Shown: one piece after another, positions 56,134 to 64,000 of the stretch
How positions within the stretch are numbered: the stretch's first letter is position 1
Layout of the letters: every line of letters begins with the position of its first letter
Origin: Labilibacter sediminis
GTDB taxonomy: Bacteria > Bacteroidota > Bacteroidia > Bacteroidales > Marinilabiliaceae
Length of the DNA: 64,000 bases
Assembly: GCF_005877885.1 (NCBI RefSeq)
Contig: NZ_VCHY01000011.1
Span: 102,153 to 166,152, forward strand
Direction: 5' to 3'
Translations under genes and position numbers: made by a program
Notes under the pieces: generated by a model
The model's input: only the letters and a program-made list of their open reading frames with translations
What the model was told of the DNA's origin: nothing
The model's database searches: none

Positions 56134-57099
56134 TTAATTGTTATCAATTTTGTTTATACTCTTATCTATTTGTTCAATAAGCTCGTTTGAAGCACCCTTC
56201 CCGATGGCTTTTTTTTTAATCTCTATAAGTTCTTTAATACTATTAAGGCGCTCCTTCTGTTTGGCATTTTCGGTTTTATGTTTTACAAGTTCTGTTTCTT
56301 CGTTGGATGAAGCTTTAATTCCTTTCACTGATCCTATGAGAACTTCAGAAATTCGGGTGAGTATAACGGAAACCGCATCTGCAGAAAAGCCACCAATAAC
56401 AGCTAATAAATCAGCACCGTAATTTAGGTCCGTTAATTCTTTTTCTAAGGTGTAGTATAAAATGGTACCCGCTGCTATACCTAAAAAAAATCTTATAAAA
56501 TAGGAAGGCCCATAGCGCGGATCAAAAGTTCTGTCAACAATATAACGCCTTACTGTACTTAATGTATAGAAACCCGCTCCTAATCCACTGGCAGATACGA
56601 CAACCATCGCGATGTACAAATTATTCTCGTCAAAACAACTATCAATCGATTTTAGTACGATATACACAATAAGGCAGACAAACGTTAAAATCATAATCAA
56701 ATTCACCACCTTATTGCGCTTTAAAAACACACCCCTAGAATATTCCGTAAACTTTATGCTTATCGCATTTGCAGGAGAAGTCTTTTTACTCAGTTTGTTG
56801 TGAATGATTAACGCATTACTATATTGCGTTTTCAACGCTTCAATATTTAAGACCAAGGTAGGGAGTTCCTCCTGTTCTCCCTCGACTTTACGGGTGATTA
56901 TTTTATCAGGTAGATTAATGACAAAAGCAGATAGCTCAGAAAGTTCTTGTAATATATGGTCATCTATGGCTTTACCAATATTAGATAAATATTGTTGCAT
57001 GAGCGTACATTCATACTCCTTCTCTTTAAGCAAAGTGACCAAATCTTCGTTCTCTCTAATAGGAAGTTTCTTTTTATCTAACTTTAAATACTTATCCAT
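56134..57099 (-). CDS. Hypothetical membrane protein with coiled-coil end, 321 residues
   Basis: The first ~130 residues are a soluble helical domain. About four membrane segments follow (LIMILTFVCLIVYIVLKSI, LYIAMVVVSASGLGAGFYTL, FIRFFLGIAAGTILYYTL and LLAVIGGFSADAVSVILTRI), then a Lys/Glu-rich helix prone to coiled coil (about 270-321). RTFDPRYGPSYFIRFFLG and GGFSADAVSVILTRISE look like family motifs, though I cannot name the family. It precedes the 217-residue gene by 24 bases, so the products likely act together. Confidence 0.6.
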   Translation of the reverse strand: MDKYLKLDKKKLPIRENEDLVTLLKEKEYECTLMQQYLSNIGKAIDDHILQELSELSAFVINLPDKIITRKVEGEQEELPTLVLNIEALKTQYSNALIIHNKLSKKTSPANAISIKFTEYSRGVFLKRNKVVNLIMILTFVCLIVYIVLKSIDSCFDENNLYIAMVVVSASGLGAGFYTLSTVRRYIVDRTFDPRYGPSYFIRFFLGIAAGTILYYTLEKELTDLNYGADLLAVIGGFSADAVSVILTRISEVLIGSVKGIKASSNEETELVKHKTENAKQKERLNSIKELIEIKKKAIGKGASNELIEQIDKSINKIDNN

Positions 57100-57833
57100 A
57101 TCAATTTTTAGTTACTTGTTTTACAATCTCAATTAGTCATGGCAACAATTTCAGGATTCATAAAACAACACCTCATTCAAATTCATTAATAAATATCTAA
57201 ATGTCAATTTTTAAACGTGACAAAAGTGTGACAAGTTAAATATGAAAAAATATCAAACGTAATTAAAGAGAGCATAACTATACTAATTACATTTATATAC
57301 TAGAGAAAGCCTTTGTTATCCTCAATTAAAAAAAATAGATACATTGAGATTTCTTACAGAATAACTTATTAGGTTTTTCAAAAATTAGTAAGTAGATTAT
57401 TGATTTGGTAAGTTTCTCCAAAAGGATCGAATTAGATATTAATGATTTGGAAAACGTATTTTCTGGATAAAGCTTATAGATACTATTTTGATTTAGAAAT
57501 TTAATCTCAAATAGATTCTTGTGTATCCTAATATTTCTTGTATCTCTTTTTATGCATTAAGTGGATATTTCGGCGGATGTTGACCCCTATATTGAGGGGC
57601 TTGAGATACACATTGCTCTGCCGACTGAAGAATACGGAGCATATTGACCTCACGGATTAAGATTAAATTAGTAGCAGGAACTGCTATTGATACTGATTAT
57701 GGTAGGAAAACCACAAAAGAATGAGCCAAGTAAAACAAATACCACAATTCCATAGCCAAGGGCACGGGAACAAAACCAATGCCCGAAATTTGGAATAAGC
57801 ATAAACGAAATAGTATTTCTGCAGAGCATTGAA
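57100..57833. other. Gene-free stretch with a possible insertion-sequence scar
   Basis: Most of it is AT-rich without protein-like frames. Around 57570-57655 the base composition rises and the segments GTTGACCCC and GGAGCATATTGACCTC recall the GCAAATTGACC repeats at the ends of the IS21-type element at 59972. This could be a solo end of a related element. A minus-strand frame at 57668-57892 overlaps the next gene and is not credible. Confidence 0.35.
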
Positions 57834-59015
57834 TTACTTTCTAGTGTTCCCACTAGAAATATCTGAACGTGTATGAACGTCAGTGCTAACAATTTCTGAT
57901 GTTGTTTGCATGGTATCTTTATTTTGAATTAAGAACATAGCTTCAGATAGCTTTTCGACAACCTTCTTTGGAAGAGTTGTATTGCTCGATAAGATACGAG
58001 TGTAGTAGGCCAATGATATTGAATCGTGACACTGAAACATGCTTTTAAAACTATCAAGTCTGGATGTTTCTTGTTTTTCAAAGTCATCATAATTAATAGC
58101 CAAGGTTTTAAGATTTTCCAGTATTTCAGCCTCTTGTTCTATTGCCATAGAGTCATTTTCTAAAATATCTTTTTCTATCGCGAGTATTTCGTCTGTAGAT
58201 TTGTTTCCTTTATAAAAAGCATAGCCCGATACTATAACACCAAAAAATCCAATTAATAAGCCAAGTATTCCAACCATTGCGGAATAGGTATTGTTATATC
58301 CATCTGCTAATAATGTCCTTCTTTTATTAATATCAATGATTGCATTAACATATTGATTGATTTCATCATCAATCGGCCTGATATTACTAATGCGGTCAAA
58401 TTGAGAAAGAACATTCGTCTTGATACTACTTTCAACTATGGTTCTTGTATTATAAAATGCTTTGACCGGATTAAAATAGTCTCTTTTTCTAAACTTGGTT
58501 CTACCAAGGCTAGACTCTTCAGAAATGATAGCTTCATTTATTCGGTTTTTTAGGTCGAATACATAATGCTTGAAAATTTTAGAATTTTCAAAGTTGGTTT
58601 CATCAAAGCTGACTCCTTGCCTAAATAGTTCAATTCCAGAGTCCTTATTATACAAAAGGTTTAATTGTTCAGGTATTTTGAGAAGGTTTTCATATTGAGC
58701 AACAAATAGACTTCTTATGCTAGGGGAATAGAGATCCCAGATGTCTTGAAATAATTCTTTTATGTCCTTAACGTCAGTGCAATACACTTTTAAACACATC
58801 AGGCCACTTTTATGAAAAGAAGTGACGTCAAGTTTAAACAGGGGTGTGTATTGATCTTCTGAAAAATATTCAATGTCAAATTCATTGTTCGTAATTTTTT
58901 TGATTTGAACACCAACTTCTTCATTTTTAGTTTGAGAAAAGTCAACTGGAACGCATTTGAATTCGCTATTTACAGGGACATGAAAAAGGCAATAGCCCTT
59001 TGATACAAACGACAT
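57834..59015 (-). CDS. Hypothetical single-pass membrane protein, 393 residues
   Basis: I do not recognise it. Residues 1-240 form a soluble domain with strand-rich start (SKGYCLFHVPVNSEFKCVPV). One strong membrane helix lies at about 250-272 (MVGILGLLIGFFGVIVSGYAFY), followed by an acidic helical region prone to coiled coil (KSTDEILAIEKDILENDSMAIEQEAEILENLK) and a Ser/Thr-rich tail. It lacks a signal peptide, so the large N-terminal part is probably cytosolic. It lies 29 bases after the gene at 59045 on the same strand. Confidence 0.55.
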   Translation of the reverse strand: MSFVSKGYCLFHVPVNSEFKCVPVDFSQTKNEEVGVQIKKITNNEFDIEYFSEDQYTPLFKLDVTSFHKSGLMCLKVYCTDVKDIKELFQDIWDLYSPSIRSLFVAQYENLLKIPEQLNLLYNKDSGIELFRQGVSFDETNFENSKIFKHYVFDLKNRINEAIISEESSLGRTKFRKRDYFNPVKAFYNTRTIVESSIKTNVLSQFDRISNIRPIDDEINQYVNAIIDINKRRTLLADGYNNTYSAMVGILGLLIGFFGVIVSGYAFYKGNKSTDEILAIEKDILENDSMAIEQEAEILENLKTLAINYDDFEKQETSRLDSFKSMFQCHDSISLAYYTRILSSNTTLPKKVVEKLSEAMFLIQNKDTMQTTSEIVSTDVHTRSDISSGNTRK

Positions 59016-59044
59016 AGGTCAAGGGGTTGTGGATTAGATATTTG

Positions 59045-59479
59045 TTAAATGCTTGGACGTCTGAATTGGGCTTTCCCAGAACCATTTAGTTTCGCAATAG
59101 TGCCAACACCTCTTCTGTTTTTCTTTAAAATTTCAATCGTTTCATTTACAGAAATGGTCTTATTATTCTTTTTGTTTACGATTTTTCTATCAGCAAAACC
59201 AGAATTTAGAATAGTATCCACAGCATTTTTTACCTCTTCAACTCTTGTAGTTCCAATACGAGAAGCAACGTCTTTAAGGCGTGTACGGTCAATCTCTCCA
59301 TGTTTATTAAGATAATCAAATACCTTGTTGTAAACATTCACATCAACCTCCACCTCAATCATTCTAGGTGATGTATTTTTGCTATGTGTTGACTCTTTTT
59401 TCACAATATATCTTCTTCGTTCTTTACTTTCTGAAGCGTTTTTTTTATCAATAGAACCTTGGGCTTGTACTGTATTCAT
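59045..59479 (-). CDS. Hypothetical small basic protein, possible DNA-binding
   Basis: The 144-residue basic protein has a disordered N-terminal 40 residues, then a region that reads as a winged-helix or helix-turn-helix: VYNKVFDYLNKHGEIDRTRLKDVASRIGTTRVEEVKNAVDTIL. The tail is Lys/Arg-rich (KKNRRGVGTIAKLNGSGKAQFRRPS). It may regulate the cotranscribed membrane protein gene downstream. The family is not recognised. Confidence 0.5.
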   Translation of the reverse strand: MNTVQAQGSIDKKNASESKERRRYIVKKESTHSKNTSPRMIEVEVDVNVYNKVFDYLNKHGEIDRTRLKDVASRIGTTRVEEVKNAVDTILNSGFADRKIVNKKNNKTISVNETIEILKKNRRGVGTIAKLNGSGKAQFRRPSI

Positions 59480-59816
59480 ACGTCGGCTATTTGGTTTTGT
59501 TACGGGTAATGAAGTGCTTATTTATAAGTTACTCTCTTTTATTTATTAAAGCAAATCCACAGCTATTTAGTTCAAAACTCGTGCTAATTTTTTGTGGTTG
59601 CTTATAGGTCGCTATCCTTTATCAAACGGATTTTATCCACATATCAAGTTAGCTAGATATTTTAATTCAGTCAAATTAAATGACGAATATAACAAAACTA
59701 TTTGATTCATACATATATAGGGATGTTAAATGTGTTCTGTGCGTACTCAAATGGCCATTTTGTTGTGAATATATTCCATCAGCCAAATAAAGGAGGTCGG
59801 TTGCACGGGTAGTGGC

Positions 59817-59866
59817 TTTTGGTGTTATTGCTAATGCTGAAAATGGCATTGGTAATACCCAAAGTC
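59817..59866. repeat. Imperfect 20-bp hairpin in a 490-bp gene-free spacer
   Basis: TTGGTGTTATTGCTAATGC pairs with GGCATTGGTAATACCCAAA through several G-U pairs across a short loop. G-U-tolerant pairing suggests a structured RNA or attenuator more than a DNA palindrome. Nothing else was seen between 59480 and 59893. Confidence 0.4.
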
Positions 59867-59893
59867 ATATATTTTACCTCTTAACGCCTTAAT

Positions 59894-59971
59894 ATGAAAA
59901 ACAGAATTCTCTATGTGCTCAGTATATTTTATCATTTTGCTTTTTCTTTGATCAGTTTAATTTTGTATTGT
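59894..59971 (+). pseudogene. Signal-peptide start of a gene cut by the IS21 element (left side)
   Basis: An ATG opens a frame encoding MKNRILYVLSIFYHFAFSLI and a further hydrophobic stretch, like a signal peptide, which runs straight into the insertion-sequence end and stops shortly after. The remainder of the gene is not found on the other side. Confidence 0.35.
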
Positions 59972-60106
59972 GGAGACGCCGGTCAAAGTGACCACCCAAG
60001 GCCAATTTAAATTGACCAACTACGCCGGAGCAAATTGACCACCGACCATTTTCAACAAAAAAGAGAACGTTTTTCTTCTGTCAGATTACAACAAATTTAA
60101 TGTTTT

Positions 60107-60844
60107 TTATTCACTAATAATTTTTCGCTTTTTACTCATGGATTCCCCCATTAATTCAATTCTGTGCGATTGATGTATTAATCTGTCAAGTATTGCATCG
60201 GCAATAGTTTTCTCCCCGATTATTTCATACCACTTACTAACAGGTATTTGTGAAGTTACAAGCATCGAGCCTCTGTTATGCCTGTCTTCGATTAACTCTA
60301 ATAAGGCAATTCTGTTCTGGCTATCCAAGGGTTGCAAACCGAAGTCATCGAGTATAATTAGCTGATGCCTGGCTATTTTTGCAAGCTCCTTAAGATAAGA
60401 CCCATCTGCCTTTGCCATTTTTAACTTAGAAAACAATTTGGTTGTGTTAAAGTACAAGACTCTGTACCCCTCGATACACGCCTGGTAACCTAAGGCTGTT
60501 GCCATGTAGCTTTTACCAGCACCTGTGCTGCCCGATATTAATACATTTTCGCTTTTGCCTATAAAATCACATTCGGCCAGCCTCAACAGTTTTGTTCTGT
60601 CGATATTTCTTGTATGATCGTATACCACGTTTTCAATGGACGCCTTATAATGGAACCTTGCATTTTTTATCAGCCGTTCTATCTTTCGGTTGTTGCGGTC
60701 GTCATATTCTGCATCCGTTATCATCGATACAAACTGGTCTATTGTGTAATCATCGGTCTTGCCTGTTTCAATGGCAGTTTTAAAAGCCCCATGCATACCA
60801 TGGAGCTTCATTTGTTTCATTCGTGTTAATGTAACTTCGTTCAT
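60107..60844 (-). CDS. istB: IS21 helper ATPase IstB
   Basis: The 245-residue AAA+ ATPase has Walker A GSTGAGKSYMATALG, Walker B LIILDDFGLQPL, sensor VTSQIPVSKWYE and the C-terminal DRLIHQSHRIEL of DnaC-like IstB proteins. It remodels target DNA and activates IstA. It starts 13 bases after the istA stop codon. Confidence 0.94.
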   Translation of the reverse strand: MNEVTLTRMKQMKLHGMHGAFKTAIETGKTDDYTIDQFVSMITDAEYDDRNNRKIERLIKNARFHYKASIENVVYDHTRNIDRTKLLRLAECDFIGKSENVLISGSTGAGKSYMATALGYQACIEGYRVLYFNTTKLFSKLKMAKADGSYLKELAKIARHQLIILDDFGLQPLDSQNRIALLELIEDRHNRGSMLVTSQIPVSKWYEIIGEKTIADAILDRLIHQSHRIELMGESMSKKRKIISE

Positions 60845-60857
60845 TGTTTTAATTTTT

Positions 60858-62405
60858 TCAGTTATAATATTTTCTTCCCCTTATGTTGTCGTGAAAAGGA
60901 AGTTCCGGTTCGTCCGGTTTTTCATTGCCGAGCTTATCCAAACCTTTTTCCAGTATCTTTTGTATGATTCTGTAGTTGTACACCTGATGTTCCAATGCTC
61001 GTTTGCATGCATTGGTAAGCCTTTCGTTTCCCACCTTTTTGGAAAAGGTCAGTACGCCCATACAGCTTTTGTATGATTGCTCGGGGTGCTGCTTTCTTTC
61101 CAGTACATTTATTATAAATTCTTTTACGCTATCTTCAATTGAAGCTGCCCAGTTGATAAAGCGCTGGGGTGTCCAGTCGGAAACAAACCGATGCGTTGTT
61201 GCCAGGTGGTCTTTGTTTGTTGTGTAGAAATACTTCCTACCGTCCCTTTTGTGCAAAGCTATACGGTTGTACTTATGGTATATTTCAACGGTTGTTGCTG
61301 TAAATACCAGCTTAACCTTCTTCTTTAAATATTGGCAAGGTACGCTGTAGTAATGCTTGTCCTTGCTTAACAGCACATGGCCGTTCATCGCTACAGTAGC
61401 AATTGATATTTCCTTAATTTCATATTTTTCTACGGGCAACAGAGCTAATTTGCCTTTTTCATCTTCAATAAATAATTGATATCTGGACGTTGGTCTGCCG
61501 GTTAACTTTTTGTTGTTATGCTTGTCCAGTTCATCCCAAATCGCATTGTTAAGCTCATCTAAGCAGTAAAAGTCTTTTCCGCGTAGAGCAGGGTATATTC
61601 TTTGATATAATATCTTAACCGCCCCTTCTGCCAGTGATTTATCCCGTGGGCGATAAGCTCGTGCAGGAAGAACTGTTGTGCCATAGTGTTCCGCAAAATC
61701 CATAAACGCTTCGTTAATGGTAGGTTCAAACCGGCTACTTTTGGTTACGGCGGACTTTAAGTTGTCAGGTACAATAGCTGCAGGTACTCCCCCGTTAAAG
61801 TGAAGTGCATTTTCAACCGTAGCAACAAAGTCTTCTTTTTGTTGACTAGGCGAGGCCTCCGCATAGGTGTATTGGCTGGCTCCCAATATGGCTACAAAGA
61901 ACTGTACCTCTTGGATCTCTCCCGTTTCTTTATTGATAATTTTCAGGGTTTTGCCAGCGTAGTCGATAAACATCTTATCACCCGCTTTATGCTCCATATG
62001 CATTACTGGGTTGACCTTCTTGCTCCAACGGAGGTAATGGGCTTTAAACTGGCTTAATTTAAGCCCATCGGGATGTTTTTGATGGTATTCTTCCCACATC
62101 CGATGTTTCGTGACACCTGTCTTCTTTAGTTCACGTTCCATGTGCGGAGAGAAATCATAAACATTTTTTAGCTTGGGGGAAAGAATATTCTCGGTATCCC
62201 TGCTGAATATTTTTTCAAGATCGGAATCACTCTTTTTGTTAATATCATCAATAGTAAGGTTCAATACCTTGTATAATGCTATGTACTTCTTGACTGTGTT
62301 GCGCGATAAGCAAAGGTATTTACTGATAAATTGCTTTGCTTTTCCTTGATGGTGCAACTGGATGACTTTTCTTACTTTACTCATGACGATTAATTTATTA
62401 GCCAT
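60858..62405 (-). CDS. istA: IS21 transposase IstA
   Basis: The 515-residue transposase has an N-terminal helix-turn-helix (SKVRKVIQLHHQGKAKQFISKYLCLSRNTVKKYI) and an RNase H-fold catalytic core with DDE residues in MFIDYAG, VPDNLKSAV and the Glu of SLAEGAVKIL. A C-terminal beta-barrel-like region has VLLSKDKHYYSVP. Full length and uninterrupted, so the element may be active. Confidence 0.94.
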   Translation of the reverse strand: MANKLIVMSKVRKVIQLHHQGKAKQFISKYLCLSRNTVKKYIALYKVLNLTIDDINKKSDSDLEKIFSRDTENILSPKLKNVYDFSPHMERELKKTGVTKHRMWEEYHQKHPDGLKLSQFKAHYLRWSKKVNPVMHMEHKAGDKMFIDYAGKTLKIINKETGEIQEVQFFVAILGASQYTYAEASPSQQKEDFVATVENALHFNGGVPAAIVPDNLKSAVTKSSRFEPTINEAFMDFAEHYGTTVLPARAYRPRDKSLAEGAVKILYQRIYPALRGKDFYCLDELNNAIWDELDKHNNKKLTGRPTSRYQLFIEDEKGKLALLPVEKYEIKEISIATVAMNGHVLLSKDKHYYSVPCQYLKKKVKLVFTATTVEIYHKYNRIALHKRDGRKYFYTTNKDHLATTHRFVSDWTPQRFINWAASIEDSVKEFIINVLERKQHPEQSYKSCMGVLTFSKKVGNERLTNACKRALEHQVYNYRIIQKILEKGLDKLGNEKPDEPELPFHDNIRGRKYYN

Positions 62406-62574
62406 GTTTTCATATTAATTTGTTTAAATCAGTATGAAATTATGGCTTCGACAGAAGTAAAATCAATCTCTTTTGTTGAGTGGTCAATTTAGTCCGGCGA
62501 GAGAGGTCAGCTTGCTCCGGCCTGGAGTGGTCAGTTTAAACTGGCGAGGCTGGTCACTTTGACCGTTTTTTCCA

Positions 62575-62639
62575 GCCAAAGCTACGGAATGAGTCGATGA
62601 TGATAAGCAAACTGATAAGAATATAATTATATGGCGCAT
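62575..62639 (-). pseudogene. Signal-peptide start of a gene cut by the IS21 element (right side)
   Basis: On the minus strand an ATG at 62639 starts MRHIIIFLSVCLSSSTHSVA, a convincing signal peptide, which is cut by the insertion-sequence end. No continuation is recognisable at the left flank. Confidence 0.4.
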
Positions 62640-62712
62640 TTTGATGTTTAATTGGTATAAGAGTAAAGGTTTTAAATAATTAAACCAAATGGAAGTTATT
62701 ATTGAACGTGGA

Positions 62713-62811
62713 GGTAATTAAAAGGTAATTACAAGGTAACTGATTCGGTATAAATACACTATAAACTCACTATAAACTCACTACAAAGTCACTATAGATA
62801 CACTAAAAAGT
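62713..62811. repeat. 99-bp tract of nine degenerate 11-bp units
   Basis: Units are GGTAATTAAAA, GGTAATTACAA, GGTAACTGATT, CGGTATAAATA, then CACTATAAACT twice, CACTACAAAGT, CACTATAGATA and CACTAAAAAGT, all in the same 11-base phase. The period is close to one helical turn, so it could bend DNA or present a protein array on one face. It lies 127 bp before the DUF6266 gene. Confidence 0.7.
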
Positions 62812-62938
62812 GAATAGGTAGTGTATTGTATCTGAATATATTGTATATTGGTAATGAGTAGTAACCGAACTAGTTACGATGAAGTATGCATGATGTATGC
62901 AGCTACTCAGTATAATTCTTTAACCAAAAATATACCCA

Positions 62939-63571
62939 ATGGCACGATTAAAAGGTAACATTCTGGATGCAGGTAGCGGAAAAGTGGGCTCCGTGGTTTT
63001 ATATACCCGTTATGGAAAATCATACATGCGAAGCCTTCCTGATTACTATAAAGATGCTAAGAGTCCGGCGCAGCTTGCACAAAGACAAAAGATGCAGCTT
63101 GTGCATAGCTTTATTCGTCCGTTTAAAAAATTACTTCCCATTAGTTTTGCTTCAGAAGCAGAAGGAAGAAGTGCTTATCAGGCAGCGCAATCGTTTAACC
63201 TGAAAAACGGAATTTCGGGAGAATATCCCAATTTCTATATCAACAAAGAATCGGCCCTTTTATCAAAAGGAGAGTTGAGCATACCTGAAAATATCACGAG
63301 TCAGATACTTGACAATAGCTTAAAAATAAAGTGGGAATTAAAAACCAAATCATGGGATTCTTCATGGAATGATATTTTGTTGATAATGGTTTTTAATCAT
63401 TCAACAGGAGAGGCAGACTATAGGTTTACAGGTGTTCGAAGGTCGGAAGGTGAATATATCTGGAATAATGATATTAGTAATAGCCTAAAAAATATGGATG
63501 TATGGGTAGCCTTTAGAAATATTGAAGAAAAAAAGATGAGCGATAGTGTTTGCTTAACAACCATGTTCTGA
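62939..63571 (+). CDS. DUF6266 family protein
   Basis: The 210-residue protein starts MARLKGNILDAGSGKVGSVVLYTRYGKSYMRS, then SPAQLAQRQKMQLVHSFIRPFKKLLPISF and YQAAQSFNLKNGISGEYPNFYIN, the conserved head of DUF6266. A beta-rich C-terminal part follows (SWNDILLIMVFNHSTGEADYRF). Members are abundant in Bacteroidota, often in multiple copies, with no known function. It has no signal peptide. The 11-bp repeat tract lies in its upstream region and a hairpin follows its stop. Confidence 0.8.
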   Translation: MARLKGNILDAGSGKVGSVVLYTRYGKSYMRSLPDYYKDAKSPAQLAQRQKMQLVHSFIRPFKKLLPISFASEAEGRSAYQAAQSFNLKNGISGEYPNFYINKESALLSKGELSIPENITSQILDNSLKIKWELKTKSWDSSWNDILLIMVFNHSTGEADYRFTGVRRSEGEYIWNNDISNSLKNMDVWVAFRNIEEKKMSDSVCLTTMF

Positions 63572-63584
63572 GATTGAAAACACC

Positions 63585-63617
63585 ACTCGAAGTCCGACTT
63601 AAAGTCGGGTTTCGAGT
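63585..63617. terminator. Hairpin after the DUF6266 gene
   Basis: ACTCGAAGTCCGACTT pairs with AAAGTCGGGTTTCGAGT with two mismatches and almost no loop. There is no T run, so it may be a palindromic repeat rather than a working terminator. Between 63618 and 63839 nothing else was seen. Confidence 0.4.
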
Positions 63618-63839
63618 AATGTCATATTCTATAAAAGCAGGGCATTGACCATTAAAATAAAAAAAACAGCCAGATTATTGGCTACTGAATTTTGGATTTC
63701 AGAGAATTATCTCTCCACTGGATTACCAATTACAATGGTAGTCAATATTGTAATCATTTGAATAATAGACGGGAGCAAAACGTGTGTCACTGCAGTTGCA
63801 GTTCAAGTGTAGTATAAGTAATAAAGTAGATCATCATTA

Positions 63840-64000
63840 AACCCGGATTCCTAAGACTTTTTGAAAAGTAAAACCGAGTAGCTAACTATTTCAAGTATTT
63901 TAGTTCTATCTCGATAAAAATGAGTGTTGGCCGGTTCAATTGGCCCGGGCCGGTAATAGCGCGACGCAGTTGAATGCGGGTGAATAAGGGATGTGTGACG
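63840..64000 (+). repeat. Dispersed repeat family A, second copy (cut by window end)
   Basis: It begins CCCGGATTCCTAAGAC after TTAAA and matches the reverse complement of 15911-16070 with very few differences, including the GGCCGGTTCAATTGGCCCGG and GTTGAATGCGGGTG segments. It continues past the window. Confidence 0.8.

Larger units (their letters stand above)
59972..62574 (-). mobile_element. IS21-family insertion sequence (about 2.6 kb)
   Basis: Both ends contain inverted GGTCAAAGTGACCA and several further internal copies of AATTGACC/AAACTGACC motifs, the multiple terminal repeats typical of IS21. The outermost matching bases are TGGA at the left and TCCA at the right. It encodes IstA and IstB on the minus strand, both intact. 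No target duplication is obvious. It lies among decayed and unknown genes. Confidence 0.85.

Noticed and set aside
57668..57892. 74-residue minus-strand frame
   Set aside because: It overlaps the end of the 57834 gene in another frame and begins inside it; likely a shadow.

Overview
The window is an AT-rich chromosomal segment of an anaerobic or microaerophilic Bacteroidota bacterium, probably of the Marinilabiliales/Marinifilaceae type. Lineage evidence: the short Bacteroidota-type primary sigma factor, Rho with a long low-complexity insert, DUF6588, DUF4136 and DUF6266 proteins, Bacteroidota -7 promoter boxes of the form TAnnTTTG, and near absence of Shine-Dalgarno sequences. The genus is inferred, not shown. 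No tRNA, rRNA or CRISPR array was seen.

Layout. 1-9.4 kb: a chemoreceptor cut by the window edge, divergent from a sugar-binding-type lipoprotein; an M3 peptidase; and a tandemly duplicated two-gene module (SPOR-like protein plus DUF6588 barrel). 9.4-23.2 kb: mostly housekeeping genes (nitroreductase, YdcF-like, U32 protein, ppnP, acetyltransferase-like, rpe, rpoD, rho, DUF4143 ATPase), with a repeat-rich, gene-poor stretch at 14.6-16.1 kb.

23.3-46.3 kb is a nitrogen-fixation island: nifJ (pyruvate:ferredoxin oxidoreductase), nifA, then nifH-nifI1-nifI2-nifD-nifK, nifE-nifN-nifB-2Fe2S ferredoxin-nifV. It is followed by small nif-associated genes (a NifX-like protein with a Cys-rich tail, a Nif11-like protein, two unknowns) and modABC for molybdate uptake. 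NifJ can supply electrons. NifH/D/K form the nitrogenase. NifE/N/B/V build FeMo-cofactor and ModABC brings Mo. NifI1/NifI2 give post-translational control and NifA with sigma-54 gives transcriptional control. A palindrome TTACA-N4-TGTAA recurs beside nifH, the NifX-like gene, the Nif11-like gene and the mod operon, and was noticed nowhere else in the window. It may be an undescribed nif/mod operator.

46.4-64 kb is accessory: a decayed second nifJ 3' end carrying a MITE, an acetate symporter pair, two decayed flavodoxin/ferredoxin genes, single genes separated by a 15-bp direct repeat, two unknown operons of membrane and soluble proteins (55.4-59.5 kb), an IS21-family element, and a DUF6266 gene preceded by a 99-bp tract of 11-bp period.

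Repeats deserve attention. Four 165-166 bp MITE-like elements begin CCCG, end CGGG and are flanked by TTTAA/TTAAA. One sits in the nifJ remnant, and the intact nifJ preserves the matching empty site, so the insertion and its 5-bp target duplication can be read directly.
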